A stretch of 64,000 nt of DNA, taken from contig NZ_CP011299.1 of assembly GCF_001648115.1 (NCBI RefSeq), forward strand, positions 372,001 to 436,000. Reading direction: 5' to 3'. Both the position numbers and the translations under genes were made by a program. Positions within the stretch are counted from its first letter, which is position 1. Each line of letters starts with the position of its first letter. Positions 1 through 10,314 of this stretch are shown one piece after another. The notes under the pieces were generated by a model, which was not told the DNA's origin, searched no databases, and saw only the letters and a list, made by a program, of their open reading frames with translations. Source of the stretch: Buchnera aphidicola (Schlechtendalia chinensis) (lineage in GTDB: Bacteria; Pseudomonadota; Gammaproteobacteria; Enterobacterales; Enterobacteriaceae).

Positions 1-582
1 TTTTTAGAAACTCAACAACGGAAAAATGCACATTATATGAAAATCTTCTTCGAGTTCCAAAATCTATAATTTTTAATTTAGATATATCTAAATCTTTTGT
101 TGCTTTATAAAAATTCACAATTTTTTTTTTAAAAAATCTACAGCTATTTTTGAATTAATGTTAGGAGATTCAGATTTATGAACAATTTCACTAATTAATG
201 ATAATAGAGGAACTTCCCATAATATTACTTCTTTCCATAATCCATGTATACGAATATATAATTCACCATTTTTATTGCACACGTTTACTTGCTTAGAATT
301 ATATCGAAAATTTTTTAACCATAACAAATATTTTTTTTTAAAAAAAGGGAAAGAAGACATGTATGTATATTCGTCATCAGTAAGATACAAATTTTCAGAC
401 ATCATTTCAATTTGATTTACTAACGTATCAGAATATTTTCCAAATAAGTTGTGTCCTCTGCATAAAAATTGCGCGGAAACAGTAACATTATGATAATAAT
501 AGAAAATAGCCTGTTGCATATGAAACTTATAAGCATCAGTATCTAAAAAAGTTTTTAGTATTGGGTGGTTACATATTTTCAT
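1..582 (-). CDS. pncB: Nicotinate phosphoribosyltransferase, partial at window edge, frame broken at an A10 run
   Basis: Converts nicotinate and PRPP to nicotinate mononucleotide in NAD salvage, in the cytoplasm. The first 155 residues, from the ATG at 582, follow E. coli PncB closely ([13 protein letters not shown] near the start, then [21 protein letters not shown] sequence). The frame then stops at 115-117, just after an A10 run on the coding strand (121-130). Adding one A joins it to a second open frame covering 114 to 1, which reads [18 protein letters not shown], the expected PncB continuation. The gene therefore runs out of the window and is intact apart from one homopolymer length. 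It is divergent from pyrD. It could be a pseudogene, or be rescued by transcriptional slippage; the unbroken downstream frame favours rescue. Confidence 0.88.
121..130 (-). other. A10 slippage/frameshift site in pncB
   Basis: Ten T on the plus strand are ten A in the pncB sense strand. The sense codons read TTA AAA AAA AAA TTG TGA as written. With eleven A they read TTA AAA AAA AAA ATT GTG AAT and continue as PncB. The flanking six T make a T6A10 block, a good substrate for RNA polymerase slippage. The count agrees with the translated frame on the stop-proximal side. Confidence 0.8.
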
Positions 583-834
583 AATAAATTTTCAAATAAC
601 TGTTTATAATTAAATATTATAAAATATTTTAGTAATATATTGATATAATATGTAAAAAATTGTTTTATAATTATTATAATTTTTAATGTTTAATTTTTGA
701 TTTTCATATTCTAAAATCGTATATTTTATAAAATTATTAAATCGTAACTTTTTTCAATATAATTATATAGAATTGTAAAACAAAATTATAAAAGTATTAT
801 ATTTCAAGCACATACATAATTTAGGTATTTTAAT

Positions 835-1842
835 TTGTATAATTTAATTCGAAAAATATTATTTTGTTTTGATCCAGAAAGATCTCATAAAATAGCACTA
901 AATTTTTTAAAATTTAAAACACATTTTAGAAAAAATTTTATCAGTTCTGGAAAAGATCTATGCAAACCTGTAAAATGTATGGGATTAGATTTTAAGAATG
1001 TTTTAGGATTAGCAGCAGGATTAGATAAAAATGGAGTATATATTGATATTTTGTCTATGTTAGGTTTTGGATTTATAGAAATTGGAACTGTTACTCCACA
1101 GCCGCAATATGGAAATGATATACCACGTTTATTTCGAGTCACTCCAGCTAACGCATTCATAAATCGTATGGGATTTAATAATCACGGAATAGAAAAAGTT
1201 GTTTCAAATTTAAAAAAAACTGTTTTTAAAGGTGTAATTGGAGTAAATATAGGAAAAAATAAAAATACACCAATAAAAAAAGGAATATTGGATTACATTT
1301 ATTGTATGAAAAAGATATACCATCTTTCTAGCTATATTGTTATAAATATATCATCTCCAAATACAAATAAATTAAGAGAACTACAATATGGAAAACTATT
1401 TGAAGAAATTCTTTTAGGAATTAAACATACTCAAGAAAAATTAAGAATACTACACAAAAAATATGTTCCTATTGCAATAAAGATTGCACCAGACTTATCC
1501 AAACAAGAACTTATTCATATTACAAGTAATTTAATTAAATATGATATCGATGCTGTAATAGCAACAAATACTACAACAGACTTTTCACTTATAACAGGAC
1601 TTAAAAATAGTTCTGAAATTGGTGGATTAAGTGGCAGACCATTACAATACAAAAGTACAAACATAATAAAAAAACTTAGTAAAGAACTAAAAAATAAAAT
1701 TTCTATCATTGGAGTTGGAGGGATAGATTCACTAATATCAGCTCGAGAAAAAATAAATGCAGGAGCGCACTTACTTCAAATATATTCTTCATTAATATAT
1801 AAAGGTCCAAAGATCGTAAAAAAAATAATAAAATATTTATAA
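835..1842 (+). CDS. pyrD: Dihydroorotate dehydrogenase (quinone), class 2
   Basis: Oxidises dihydroorotate to orotate with FMN and passes electrons to the membrane quinone pool; fourth step of pyrimidine synthesis. The 335 residues match the E. coli enzyme (336) end to end, including NCMGL-like GLDFKNVLGLAAGLDKNG, NRMGFNN, the FMN/substrate loop INISSPNT with the catalytic Ser, IATNTT, GGLSGRPLQ and GVGGIDS. The start is TTG at 835, eight bases after an AGG-like ribosome site; it aligns with the E. coli N-terminus (MYxxxRKxLFxxDPER), so an ATG is not required. Downstream is uup, as in E. coli after loss of zapC, ycbX and rlmL. Confidence 0.96.
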   Translation: MYNLIRKILFCFDPERSHKIALNFLKFKTHFRKNFISSGKDLCKPVKCMGLDFKNVLGLAAGLDKNGVYIDILSMLGFGFIEIGTVTPQPQYGNDIPRLFRVTPANAFINRMGFNNHGIEKVVSNLKKTVFKGVIGVNIGKNKNTPIKKGILDYIYCMKKIYHLSSYIVINISSPNTNKLRELQYGKLFEEILLGIKHTQEKLRILHKKYVPIAIKIAPDLSKQELIHITSNLIKYDIDAVIATNTTTDFSLITGLKNSSEIGGLSGRPLQYKSTNIIKKLSKELKNKISIIGVGGIDSLISAREKINAGAHLLQIYSSLIYKGPKIVKKIIKYL

Positions 1843-2071
1843 AGATGTACTTAAAAACAATAAACACATAAACACAATAACTACATTTTAAATATAATGT
1901 TTAAATTTTGAAAACTTTAATATTTATATGTTTGAAACATCGTTAAATTTTATTAAAATAAATATTTTCTCGAAAACTTATAAAATTGTTAATTTAATAC
2001 TAAAAGTAATTATTTGAACACTATTTGTCTAAGGCAATTATGAATAACAATAATTTTTAAAGAGGTATGCT

Positions 2072-3979
2072 ATGCCATTAATTTGCATGCAAAATGCAAG
2101 ATTTTCTATTAATAAAAATAAATTATTAAATAATGTGAACTTTCAAATAAATAAAAAAGAACGTATTTGTTTAATAGGAAGAAACGGGACAGGTAAATCA
2201 ACTTTTCTTGATATTATTACCAAAAAAGAACTTTTAGATCACGGACTCATTATACATAAAAAAAACATAAAAATAGAATATTTAAAGCAAACTATGATTG
2301 AAGATCATGAAAAATCTGTATATGAATTTATTCATGAAGGCCTTGAACAAGACTCTGAGCATCTTAAAAACTACTTTTACGAATTAAATAACGAAAAATT
2401 GAAAAAATCATCACATAATTTGAAATTATTAACTCAATTAAAAGAAAAATCTAATAGAAACGAACTATGGAAAGAAAAAGAGAAAATTGAAAACATTATA
2501 AAAACCTTCGGATTAAATAGCAATTTGAAATTATCTTCACTTTCTGGAGGATGTTTGAGAAAAGTAGAATTAGGTAGAATTTTAATCCGAAAACCTGATT
2601 TAATAATATTAGACGAACCTACAAATCATTTAGACATAATAGCAATTGATTGGTTAGGAAAATTTTTAGTAAATAATTCTCAAAGTGTACTATTTGTATC
2701 CCACGACCGATCTTTTATAAATAAAGTATCCACCAGAATTATTAACTTAAATTCTGGATGTTTAATTTCATGGAGTGGAGATTATAATTCATTTTTAAAC
2801 TTTCAAAATACTAACAAAAATTTAATCAAAATACAAAATTTAAAATTCAATAAAAAACTAGAAAAAGAAAAATTATGGGTTCAGAGTGGTGTAAAAGCAC
2901 GTTCTACTAAAAACGAAAATCGAATTACACGATTTAAAAAAATGCTAACCATGGAAAAAATTAATAAAATTTCTGAAAAAAAAATAGACATTCTAATTAA
3001 TGAAGAAAATTATAAAGGGGATATTTTTTTAAAATTAAAAAATATACACTTTTATAAAAATAAAACTATTTTAATAAACAATTTTTCCGATGTAATAAAA
3101 AAAGGCGAGAAAATTGCATTAATAGGATCAAACGGAAGCGGAAAAAGTACATTATTAAAATTAATAGTAAGAACATTACAACCAAAAATTGGGAACATTT
3201 ATTCTAATCCTAACACTAAGATATCGTATTTTGATCAAAAAAGAGTTTTAATAAATTTAGAAAAAACTGTATTAGATAATTTGTCCTATGAAAGCGAAGA
3301 GGTTGTTGTTAATGATAAAAAATACTATAAATTTAAATATTTAGAAAAATTTTTGTTTTCAAAAGATAGATTAAGATTAAAAGCTAAAGAATTATCAGGT
3401 GGTGAAATTAACAAATTATTGTTAGCTAAAGTGTTTTTAAAAAAAAGTAATATTTTAATATTAGACGAACCCACTAATGATTTAGATTTAGAATCATTGA
3501 AAAATTTAGAAATCTCGTTAAAAAAATATCAAGGAGTAATATTAATAGTAAGCCACGATAAAACATTTATAAAAAATATAGCAAACAAATATTGGAATTT
3601 TGAAAAAAATGGAATAATTAAAAAATATTTAAATTTCCCAAATATAAATAGTACTAAAAATATTCAAAAATCATTCGAAAAAAATGTTACCCTAAAAACA
3701 AATTATAATTTATCAAAAATTAAAAATAATTTAAAAAATAAAACTTTAAATTATAACTTAAAAAAAGAACTAAAAAATATACCTAAAAAAATAGAACAAA
3801 TAGAAATCCGAATTAAAAAACTACAAAATAAGATTAATACTTCATTTTTTTTTCATAAACCATTATCTGAACAAAAAAATTTTTTGACCCAATTAAAAAT
3901 GGAAGAAAAAGACTTACAAAAACATTTTTCAAGATGGGAATACTTAGAAACACACAACGATAAAAACATTTGTGAATAA
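2072..3979 (+). CDS. uup: ABC-F family ATPase Uup
   Basis: Soluble tandem ABC ATPase of the ABC-F class. Uup of E. coli is linked to ribosome function and suppression of transposon excision. 635 residues, the usual length. First ATPase domain: Walker A GRNGTGKS (about 38-45), signature LSGGCLRKVELGR, Walker B LIILDEPTNHLD. Second: GSNGSGKST (about 352), signature ELSGGEINKLLLAK, Walker B ILDEPTNDLD. A Lys-rich linker lies between them, and a C-terminal coiled coil (about residues 540-630) is typical of Uup. ATG at 2072 follows an AGAGG site. The first signature reads SGGCLRK rather than SGGxxRR. Confidence 0.95.
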   Translation: MPLICMQNARFSINKNKLLNNVNFQINKKERICLIGRNGTGKSTFLDIITKKELLDHGLIIHKKNIKIEYLKQTMIEDHEKSVYEFIHEGLEQDSEHLKNYFYELNNEKLKKSSHNLKLLTQLKEKSNRNELWKEKEKIENIIKTFGLNSNLKLSSLSGGCLRKVELGRILIRKPDLIILDEPTNHLDIIAIDWLGKFLVNNSQSVLFVSHDRSFINKVSTRIINLNSGCLISWSGDYNSFLNFQNTNKNLIKIQNLKFNKKLEKEKLWVQSGVKARSTKNENRITRFKKMLTMEKINKISEKKIDILINEENYKGDIFLKLKNIHFYKNKTILINNFSDVIKKGEKIALIGSNGSGKSTLLKLIVRTLQPKIGNIYSNPNTKISYFDQKRVLINLEKTVLDNLSYESEEVVVNDKKYYKFKYLEKFLFSKDRLRLKAKELSGGEINKLLLAKVFLKKSNILILDEPTNDLDLESLKNLEISLKKYQGVILIVSHDKTFIKNIANKYWNFEKNGIIKKYLNFPNINSTKNIQKSFEKNVTLKTNYNLSKIKNNLKNKTLNYNLKKELKNIPKKIEQIEIRIKKLQNKINTSFFFHKPLSEQKNFLTQLKMEEKDLQKHFSRWEYLETHNDKNICE

Positions 3980-4265
3980 AAATTTACATAAAATTTATAA
4001 TAACTTTAATTTTTAAGAATGAAAATATGTCGAATTTTAAATTATACCTACAATTTTCATGAAAACAAAAATAATTACTATTTATAATTAAAAATTTTTA
4101 AACTTTAGAAATAAAATGCTATTATCTTAATTAATAAATTTTTATTAAACTATATACAAAATTATTTGACATAACAACAACCAATGTAAGGTTTTAATAA
4201 ACAATAAAAAAATTTCTTTAATTCTATTAAACTTTAAAATTCTTAACACTTATAAAATACATTAT

Positions 4266-5213
4266 TTATATATTTTTAAAACGTCTTATATTCATACAAT
4301 TTTCAGAACAAAAATTATTAAATTTTTTAGAACACTGAATACATTGAATAAATAGGCGATGACACAAATCGTTATAACAATTTTTATATGTATCACATAA
4401 ATTTTCACATTGAGAACAACTTGATAGAATATCATTCGATACTGTTTCGCTCATACGTGCATCAAAAACAAAATTCTTCCCTCTAAATTTAATAGGAATG
4501 TTGTTTCTTTTGGCATCATTAACATATCCAATAATTCCGCCTTTTATCTGATATACATATTTAAATCCGTTACAAAGCATCCACGATGATGCTTTTTCAC
4601 ATCGAATACCTCCAGTACAATAAATAACAATTATTCGATCTTTCTTATTTTTTAAAAAAATAACTATGTTTTGTAATTGTTCTCTAAACGTATTCACAGG
4701 AAAATTTATTGAATTGTTAAAATTCCCAATTCTATACTCATAATTGTTTCTTATATCTAAAAATATTACATCCTTTGTGTCTAACATTTTATTAACTTCT
4801 TTAGCTTCTAAATATTTTCCAATATAATTCAAATCATATGAACTTTTGTGCAAATTATCAAATAAGATGGTATTCCGAACTTTTACACGTAAAGCCCAAA
4901 AAGACTTTCTATCGTCTAATGAATAATTAATATGTATATTTTTCAATTCATTACTATAATTATAAATAAAATTTTTAACACTACAATATTTAGCACGAGG
5001 AATACTTATTTGCGCATTTATACCTTCATGAGCAACATATACTCTTCCAAAAACATTAAAATTATTAAAATTTATGTACCAATCATTTCTAAATTTATAA
5101 GGATCTTGAATAAAGTAATATTTATAAAAAGAAACAGTGGTTCTAGGAGTATTATCACACAGCATATTATTTTTTAGTTCACTATTAGAAATAGAATTGT
5201 GTAAAATAATCAT
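4266..5213 (-). CDS. trhO: tRNA uridine(34) hydroxylase, rhodanese type
   Basis: Homologue of E. coli YceA/TrhO, which makes 5-hydroxyuridine at the wobble base of some tRNAs. 315 residues against about 350. N-terminal domain with GRVYVAHEGINAQIS (about 57-71), rhodanese domain with DIRNNYEYRIGNF and the active loop CTGGIRC (199-205), then a Cys-rich tail (CSQCENLC, CIQCSKKF, about 260-310) as in E. coli. The basic C-terminal extension of the E. coli protein is absent. ATG at 5213; MIILHNSISN aligns with the E. coli N-terminus. It stands between uup (convergent) and valS, away from its usual E. coli neighbours. Confidence 0.93.
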   Translation of the reverse strand: MIILHNSISNSELKNNMLCDNTPRTTVSFYKYYFIQDPYKFRNDWYINFNNFNVFGRVYVAHEGINAQISIPRAKYCSVKNFIYNYSNELKNIHINYSLDDRKSFWALRVKVRNTILFDNLHKSSYDLNYIGKYLEAKEVNKMLDTKDVIFLDIRNNYEYRIGNFNNSINFPVNTFREQLQNIVIFLKNKKDRIIVIYCTGGIRCEKASSWMLCNGFKYVYQIKGGIIGYVNDAKRNNIPIKFRGKNFVFDARMSETVSNDILSSCSQCENLCDTYKNCYNDLCHRLFIQCIQCSKKFNNFCSENCMNIRRFKNI

Positions 5214-5297
5214 GATATACTTGATGCTCCAATGTTTTATGTAATGTTTATATAAATAATTTCGATAATTTAAATAATAAAATACAAATAAAAATTT

Positions 5298-8159
5298 CTA
5301 GAGAAGTTGATCCTTTTTTAAAAGTAACTTTTCCAAATTCATATTTAAATCTTTAAATTGTTTTTTTACATTTTTTATTATCTCTTGTGGAGCATTTTTT
5401 AAAAAATTTTTATTAAATAATTGATTTTTTATTTTTTTTATTTTTAAAGTTGTCTTAAGTATTTCTTTTGAAATCCGTTCAAATTCCATATTTTTAGAAA
5501 AATTACCTAATATAGGAATTAATATTTCCGATCCGAAAAATGAGTATGATAGATAAGATGATCTATTTTTATTATCGAATAATATTGTTATATCTTTTAA
5601 ATACAAAACTTTTTTTAAATACTCTTTATGACTTTCTATTAACATATTAATTTTTAAACTAGTATTGTAAAAATATATAGGTATCAGAGTCTTATAAGTC
5701 AATTTTATATTATTCCGATATTGACGTACAATTTCTATTATAGATCGTATTCGTTTCATATCTTTCAAAACATTATTATCATTAAAATTTTTTTTGTACT
5801 TTGGAAATGAACACAACATAATAGTATTGACATCTTTTGTATTTAAAAAAATTCGAATTTTTTGCCAAATTTCTTCAGTGATGAATGGAATAATTGGATG
5901 AGCCAACCGTAATATTGATTCTAATACATATAACAAAGTATGCTTAGTTCCCACTAATTCTAAATCTGAACAAGATACAATAAATGGTTTTACTAATTCT
6001 ATATAAAAATCGCAAAATATGTTCCAAACAAACTCATATAATACACTTGAAGCTAAATCAAATCGATAAGTATCTAAGGCATATCTATACTCTTTAACTG
6101 TAGTGTTAAATTTTAATAATATCCATTTGTCAGCTATCGAAAGTACCTTTTTATCATCATGAAATTTCATTGCAATATCAATATTTAATAATAAAAACCG
6201 GCTAGCGTTCCATAATTTATTACAAAAATTTCGATAACCAAAAAGACGATTAACGTTCCAATTAATATATCTAGTTGGACTAGCTAAAGCTGCACAAGTA
6301 AATCTTAATGCATCAGTTCCAGTAGCATTAATGCCATTAGGAAACATAATCTTAGTTCTTTTTTGAATTTGAATTTCCAATTTAGAACATAACATATCCT
6401 TTGTACGTTTTTTGATTAACGATTCTAATGTAATCCCATCAATCATATCTATTGGATCAATAACGTTTCCCTCAGACTTTGACATTTTTCTTCCATTTTC
6501 ATCACAAATTAAACCAGTGATATATACTTTTTTAAAAGGAACTGTTAATTTTTTTTGCTTATCTGTCATAAAATGCATACTTAACATTATCATTCGAGAT
6601 ATCCAAAAAAAAATTATATCAAATCCACTAACAATAACATCAGTAGAATAAAATTTTTTTAAAAAACTTATATCTTTAGGCCAACCCAACGATGCAAGTA
6701 CCCATAAACCAGAAGAAAACCACGTATCTAATACGTCATCATCTTGAATTAGTTCAACTTCTTTAGAAAGACTATACGTTTTTCTCACATGGCGTTCACA
6801 ATGTCCAGCATACATATTGCCTTTTTTATCATACCAAATAGGAATTTGATGCCCCCACCACAGCTGTCTAGAAATACACCAATCTTCTATCTTACTCATC
6901 CAAGAAAAATATATATTTTCATAACTTCTAGGAATAAATTCAATATCCCCATTTTTTACAGAATCTAAAGCTTTCTTCGATAATGAAGAAACGCTCAAAT
7001 ACCATTGATTTGTTAACAATGGTTCAATAATAGCATTACTTCTATCTCCATATGGAATGGTTAAATTGTAATTTTCGACTTTTTCTAATTGATTATTCTC
7101 AATTAGTTCATTTATAATTAATTTTCTAGCTAAAAATTTATTTATTTTACGATATTTTAACGGAATTTCTTTATCGTATATGTTAGAAGGTTTACCATCC
7201 AAACAGTATTCCTGTACAGTATCAGAAATGTCACCATCAAGAGTAAAAATATTGATTATTGGCAAATTATGCCGAACACCTATTGCAAAATCGTTAAAAT
7301 CATGAGCAGGAGTAACTTTAACGCATCCAGTTCCCTTATCCATTTGAACATAATAGTCTCCAATAATAGGAACAACTCTATTAATTAATGGAACTAAAAC
7401 ATTTCTTCCTATAAATTTTTTATATCTCTTATCTTCAGGATGAACAGCTACTGCTGCATCTCCAAATAATGTTTCAGGACGAGTTGTGGCAATTGTTAAA
7501 TATTCGTTACTTATATCATCGTTATCTATATCTGAATTGTTATTTATCACGGTATATCTTATATACCACATTTTACCTATAGAGTTACGATTCTGAACCT
7601 CTAAATCAGATACTACCGTTTTTAATATAGGATCCCAATTGACCAATTTTTTTCTTTTATAAATCAACTTTTGATTAAATAAAATTATAAACGCTTGTTT
7701 AACTGCATAAGATATTTCAGGATCTAAAGTAAATTTTTGCCTCGTCCAATCTACAGAAATACCTAATCTACGCATTTGATAAGTAATTTTGTGAATAGAT
7801 TTTTTTTTCCATTCCCATGCTTTTTTTATAAATTTTTCTTTTCCATATTCTTTAAGAGTCTTTTCTTCTTTTAATAATATTTTTTTTTCTAGAACTATTT
7901 GAGTAGCAATACCAGCATGGTCAGTACCAACTTGCCATAAAGTGTTTTTTCCTTGCATACGATGATATCGTACTAAAATATCCATAATAGTATATTGAAA
8001 CGCATGACCTATGTGTAAATTTCCAGTAATATTTGGTGGAGGTAATATTATACAAAAATTTGACTTATTACATGAAAAATCAGGCTTAAAATAACCATTT
8101 TTTTCCCAAAAATCATATAATTTTTCTTCAATATCTATAGGATTGAAATATTTTTTCAT
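5298..8159 (-). CDS. valS: Valyl-tRNA synthetase
   Basis: Class I aminoacyl-tRNA synthetase charging tRNA-Val, with editing of misactivated threonine. 953 residues, close to E. coli (951). HIGH motif in NLHIGHAFQ (49-52), editing domain with TTRPETLFGDAAVAVHPED, KMSKS loop GRKMSKSEGNVIDP near residue 555, and a C-terminal coiled coil over the last 70 residues or so. ATG at 8159. The neighbour is pepA on the same strand, as in E. coli; holC, which lies between them there, is missing, leaving 76 bases. Confidence 0.98.
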   Translation of the reverse strand: MKKYFNPIDIEEKLYDFWEKNGYFKPDFSCNKSNFCIILPPPNITGNLHIGHAFQYTIMDILVRYHRMQGKNTLWQVGTDHAGIATQIVLEKKILLKEEKTLKEYGKEKFIKKAWEWKKKSIHKITYQMRRLGISVDWTRQKFTLDPEISYAVKQAFIILFNQKLIYKRKKLVNWDPILKTVVSDLEVQNRNSIGKMWYIRYTVINNNSDIDNDDISNEYLTIATTRPETLFGDAAVAVHPEDKRYKKFIGRNVLVPLINRVVPIIGDYYVQMDKGTGCVKVTPAHDFNDFAIGVRHNLPIINIFTLDGDISDTVQEYCLDGKPSNIYDKEIPLKYRKINKFLARKLIINELIENNQLEKVENYNLTIPYGDRSNAIIEPLLTNQWYLSVSSLSKKALDSVKNGDIEFIPRSYENIYFSWMSKIEDWCISRQLWWGHQIPIWYDKKGNMYAGHCERHVRKTYSLSKEVELIQDDDVLDTWFSSGLWVLASLGWPKDISFLKKFYSTDVIVSGFDIIFFWISRMIMLSMHFMTDKQKKLTVPFKKVYITGLICDENGRKMSKSEGNVIDPIDMIDGITLESLIKKRTKDMLCSKLEIQIQKRTKIMFPNGINATGTDALRFTCAALASPTRYINWNVNRLFGYRNFCNKLWNASRFLLLNIDIAMKFHDDKKVLSIADKWILLKFNTTVKEYRYALDTYRFDLASSVLYEFVWNIFCDFYIELVKPFIVSCSDLELVGTKHTLLYVLESILRLAHPIIPFITEEIWQKIRIFLNTKDVNTIMLCSFPKYKKNFNDNNVLKDMKRIRSIIEIVRQYRNNIKLTYKTLIPIYFYNTSLKINMLIESHKEYLKKVLYLKDITILFDNKNRSSYLSYSFFGSEILIPILGNFSKNMEFERISKEILKTTLKIKKIKNQLFNKNFLKNAPQEIIKNVKKQFKDLNMNLEKLLLKKDQLL

Positions 8160-8235
8160 TTTTTGAAAGTAATTAGTAAAAAAGTAATAGTATCATATTC
8201 AATAAAAATTTAAAAATTATACATCCAAAAATTTT

Positions 8236-9738
8236 CTATGAACTTTTAAGCATATTCAATAAAAATTGAGATAGTAATGACACAGGACGCCCTGTAGAAC
8301 TCTTATTCTTACCTGGAGTCCATGCAGTTCCAGCAATGTCTAAATGAGCCCAATTGTATTTTTTAGAAAATTTGGATAAAAAACATGCTGCTGTTATAGC
8401 ACCAGCGACTGCTCCTCCAGTATTATTGATATCTGCTACATTAGACTCTAAGTATTTATAATATTCTTTAAATAACGGCAACTCCCAAACTTTGTCATTA
8501 CTTTGATCACTAGCTCTCTTTATATCATTTTTTAAAATAGTATTATTAGACATCAATCCGGTAACATCATTTCCTAACGCGACGACACAAGCACCAGTTA
8601 AAGTAGCAATATCAATTACAACGCTAGGATTAAATTTTTCAACATATGTTAACACATCGCATAGCACCAATCTTCCTTCAGCATCTGTATTTAAAACTTC
8701 TACTGTTCTCCCAGACATAGTAGTTAATATATCACTAGGTCGAAAGGATTTATCACTTAGCATATTTTCACAACCTGCTAATATTCCTATAACATTTAAA
8801 GGTAACTTTAATTCAGAAACAACTACCATAAGTCCAAAAACAACTGCTGCTCCAGACATGTCATATTTCATTTCATCCATTCGCGAAGAAGGTTTAATGG
8901 AAATTCCTCCAGAATCAAAAGTTACTCCTTTTCCTATAAAAACAACTGTTCTTAAATCATTTTTTTGAATTCCATTATATTTAATAATAGACATAAGTGG
9001 TTTATTTTTGGATCCTATTCCAACAGATAAATATGCATTCATTCCTAAATTTTTCATGTCATTATGATCAACAATTTTTGTCTTCATCGAATGAGGATGT
9101 TTTAAAGATAGTTGTTTTGATTTATGAGCCAAATATGACGGATTACAAATATTAGGTGGAGTATTCGAAAGATCTTTAGCACATTTTAAACCTTTTGAAA
9201 TTGCCATTCCATGAAGAATAGCTTTTTTAGCTAATGATATATCGTCACTTTCTTTAATACTAAAAATAACATTTTTTAAAAAATTGAACAATTTTTTCTT
9301 TCTTGTTTTAAACTTATCAAAACAATATAAAACGTTTTGAATAGTTTCAATAGCGAATCTAATTTTCCAATATATGTCTAACTTTTTTGTATGCAAATCA
9401 GAAAAAAAATAACTAATGTTAGAAATAGGGAGTTTTTTAACAATATTTAAGCTATGTTCAAAGAATTTTTTATATATATCAATACCAAAAAATTCTTTTT
9501 TTCCACATCCAATTAAAATGATTTTTTTTGAAAAACCATTAGGAAGATTATATAAAAGTAAAAATTGACCTAACTTTCCTGACATTTCTTTTTTTTCAAT
9601 CAATTTTCTAATATAATCATTAGAATTTTTATTTAATTCTTTAACAAATCCAAAAAGTTCTAAATCTTCAAAAAGTCCAAAAATTAAACAATCAGAATTT
9701 ATATTATCAAAATTGCTGTCATTAATTTTATATTTCAT
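8236..9738 (-). CDS. pepA: Leucyl aminopeptidase (M17 family, cytosol aminopeptidase A)
   Basis: Dizinc aminopeptidase that removes N-terminal residues from peptides. In E. coli PepA also binds DNA in carAB control and Xer recombination. 500 residues (E. coli 503). The catalytic M17 domain shows GKGVTFDSGGISIKPS with the metal-binding Lys/Asp, KYDMSGAAVVFG and the signature NTDAEGRLVL, then IDIATLTGACVVALG. The N-terminal domain is more divergent, as expected. ATG at 9738 follows GGAG-like sequence. It is divergent from argF across a 576-base spacer. Confidence 0.97.
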   Translation of the reverse strand: MKYKINDSNFDNINSDCLIFGLFEDLELFGFVKELNKNSNDYIRKLIEKKEMSGKLGQFLLLYNLPNGFSKKIILIGCGKKEFFGIDIYKKFFEHSLNIVKKLPISNISYFFSDLHTKKLDIYWKIRFAIETIQNVLYCFDKFKTRKKKLFNFLKNVIFSIKESDDISLAKKAILHGMAISKGLKCAKDLSNTPPNICNPSYLAHKSKQLSLKHPHSMKTKIVDHNDMKNLGMNAYLSVGIGSKNKPLMSIIKYNGIQKNDLRTVVFIGKGVTFDSGGISIKPSSRMDEMKYDMSGAAVVFGLMVVVSELKLPLNVIGILAGCENMLSDKSFRPSDILTTMSGRTVEVLNTDAEGRLVLCDVLTYVEKFNPSVVIDIATLTGACVVALGNDVTGLMSNNTILKNDIKRASDQSNDKVWELPLFKEYYKYLESNVADINNTGGAVAGAITAACFLSKFSKKYNWAHLDIAGTAWTPGKNKSSTGRPVSLLSQFLLNMLKSS

Positions 9739-10314
9739 ATCGCTCCTAAAAATGCAAATATACGTTTGGATTTCATTAATAATTTTATAAATTATTAAAA
9801 AACTAAAACACTAAAAAAATCACTCGAATTAACATAAAATTCATTATGAAATAATAAAAATTAAAAAACTATTAAAAATTTCACATAAAAACGTTAATTT
9901 TTATTAACCAATCTTAAAAAGTATTTTAAACACTTGAATAATGATTAGTTCATTCATTGTAAATATATTTTAATTTAAATTAAAATTTGAATATGGTAAT
10001 ATCGTATTCTATAAAATTTTTATTAATATTACATAAATAAAGAAAAAAAATATACAATAACACATTTTACACTTAAAAAAACTTAATACACCATAAGAAC
10101 TCGCATTAAAAAATAAAATATTTTTTAAAAAACCATTAATGTAATCAATAAAATGTTAAAATCTTTAATGTTAATTTTTTATTCTTAATATAATAATTTT
10201 AAATTAACAAATATGAGAAAAAAATAAACTTATTATCTTAATATAAAAAAGTTATAAGAAATTTCAACATTCAAAAATATATAAAAAACTGAGTTTTCGA
10301 TTAAGGACAATAAA
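9739..10314. other. Long divergent spacer between pepA and argF
   Basis: 576 bases of nearly pure A+T with no open frame that resembles a known gene, no tRNA-like fold and no clear rho-independent terminator. It must carry promoters for pepA (leftward) and argF (rightward), but I could not single out a convincing -35/-10 pair or an ARG box. It is probably the remnant of E. coli genes lost between these loci. Confidence 0.6.
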
